Shown: piece after piece, positions 4,781 to 5,447 of the stretch
Layout of the letters: each line of letters begins with the position of its first letter
Position numbering within the stretch: the first letter of the stretch is position 1
Assembly (NCBI GenBank): GCA_013331575.1
Contig: DUGD01000025.1
Coordinates: 13,392-18,838 of the forward strand
Reading direction: 5' to 3'
Origin: Candidatus Woesearchaeota archaeon
GTDB lineage: Archaea; Nanobdellota; Nanobdellia; Woesearchaeales; UBA525
DNA: 5,447 nucleotides
Program-made: the position numbers and the translations under genes
Notes under the pieces: model-generated
Told to the model about the DNA's origin: nothing
Database searches by the model: none
What the model saw: the letters and a program-made list of their open reading frames with translations, nothing else

Positions 4781-5447
4781 ATGACACACCTACACCGCGA
4801 TTGGATAGAAGAGATACTCATGTTTGTCGTCGCCTGCGGCATGCTCACGTTCCTTGGGCGCGCTAACCTCGCCCGTGACCTCAGTGTGATCGTCATGCTT
4901 GCGCTCGTGATGGTGCTGTTGCTCATAGTGCGCGGTTTCTCGTGGCATGAGGAGCGCATAACCCCTTACGACGGTCTTCTTATCGTAGGCATATTCTTGA
5001 CGGCACTGTATCTTTTCTCGTTCATGCCGGTGCAGCGGATGCCATTCACTGCATTGACCGTCATCGTCGTCGCGATCTATTATGCCATCATGGCGGTTCT
5101 GCTCGCGATGCACCGTGGCCGGCTTTTTGTGCCCACACTCTCATCGAGAAATGATGCACATGATGATGTGTGCGATGACGGGCACCGCGATAGAACTCTT
5201 CGTCGTTCCAATGAGGGTTCCGTTCCGGCAAATGCTCAGGCGCATAGCGTACGCTCGATACGCCACATGCGGTTGATGTCCACGCCATCGCACGTATCGA
5301 GTGTATCGCATGTATCGCGTGCTGGATCGCACACTCCGAAATCGCATGCGACAGGCCATGATCGTCACAAGATCTTCCGGCGATGGCGCGGCAATTCATC
5401 CGCCGAGGATGGAGGCAACGCATCGTCTGTGAAACGACCATCGCTTA
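4781..5447 (+). CDS. Four-helix membrane protein with long polar tail, partial at right edge
   Basis: From the ATG at 4781 the frame is open for 222 codons and runs off the window without a stop. The N-terminal half has four hydrophobic segments, about residues 11-26, 34-52, 64-82 and 91-110, with short connecting loops (HEERITPYD between helices 2 and 3). From residue 111 it becomes a hydrophilic, low-complexity region rich in His, Ser and Arg, including a VSS-VSH-VSR triplet from a 9-base repeat, and is probably disordered. I recognise no family and see no catalytic motif. The start is uncertain: an in-frame ATG at 4700 would add 27 Cys/Val/His-rich residues, and a later Met (residue 14, position 4820) sits at the first helix. 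The ribosome binding site before 4781 is weak. The gene is divergent from the M50 protease. Confidence 0.65.
   Translation, partial: MTHLHRDWIEEILMFVVACGMLTFLGRANLARDLSVIVMLALVMVLLLIVRGFSWHEERITPYDGLLIVGIFLTALYLFSFMPVQRMPFTALTVIVVAIYYAIMAVLLAMHRGRLFVPTLSSRNDAHDDVCDDGHRDRTLRRSNEGSVPANAQAHSVRSIRHMRLMSTPSHVSSVSHVSRAGSHTPKSHATGHDRHKIFRRWRGNSSAEDGGNASSVKRPSL
5294..5320. repeat. Three tandem 9-base units in the tail of the four-helix protein gene
   Basis: GTATCGAGT, GTATCGCAT and GTATCGCGT lie end to end, sharing GTATCG and varying in the last three bases. They encode VSS, VSH and VSR. The in-frame unit suggests slippage growth of a low-complexity protein tail. Confidence 0.75.

Noticed and set aside
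4790..5441. Minus-strand frames (4790-5113 and 5088-5441) at the right edge
   Set aside because: Their translations are His/Arg/Glu-rich, the usual complement of hydrophobic codons, while the plus strand encodes four clean membrane helices.

Overview
The window looks like archaeal chromosome of roughly balanced base composition. Three things point that way. It carries a free-standing Bud32-type KEOPS kinase with the archaeal motif set. It carries a membrane-anchored Lon-type (S16) protease domain without an ATPase module, an archaeal architecture. Two genes also show archaeal promoters, with an A/T-only box A centred about 26-27 bases upstream of an ATG and no ribosome binding site, the signature of leaderless transcripts. 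Separate Bud32, compact spacing and small membrane proteins would fit a DPANN-type lineage, but the sequence alone does not fix the phylum.

Layout, left to right. (1) Positions 1-474, minus strand: the N-terminal part of a gene running off the left edge. It weakly resembles the middle and end of PP-loop (TtuA/TilS/Ncs6-like) tRNA-modifying ATPases but has no SGGxDS loop. (2) 475-846: a 372-base gap with no convincing gene. It holds a minus-strand terminator-like hairpin plus T-run, a possible plus-strand box A, and a strong plus-strand hairpin closed by a GCAA tetraloop, so it may encode a small RNA. (3) 847-3407, minus strand: a two-gene operon, bud32 followed 5 bases later by the S16 serine protease. 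(4) 3426-3552: a divergent promoter region. (5) 3553-3747, plus strand: a 64-residue two-helix membrane protein. (6) 3881-4510, minus strand: an M50 (site-2-protease-like) intramembrane metalloprotease. (7) 4511-4780: a divergent, GT-rich spacer. (8) 4781 to the right edge, plus strand: a four-helix membrane protein with a long polar His/Ser/Arg-rich tail, unfinished in the window.

Functionally, two membrane-associated proteases of unrelated chemistry lie within about 4.5 kb, with small membrane proteins beside them. The S16 enzyme is a Ser/Lys-dyad protease predicted to face outside; the M50 enzyme is a zinc protease within the bilayer. This suggests, without proving, an envelope-proteolysis neighbourhood. 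The kinase belongs to tRNA t6A synthesis (KEOPS), and the left-edge gene may also be tRNA-related. I saw no CRISPR array, insertion sequence, rRNA or tRNA.
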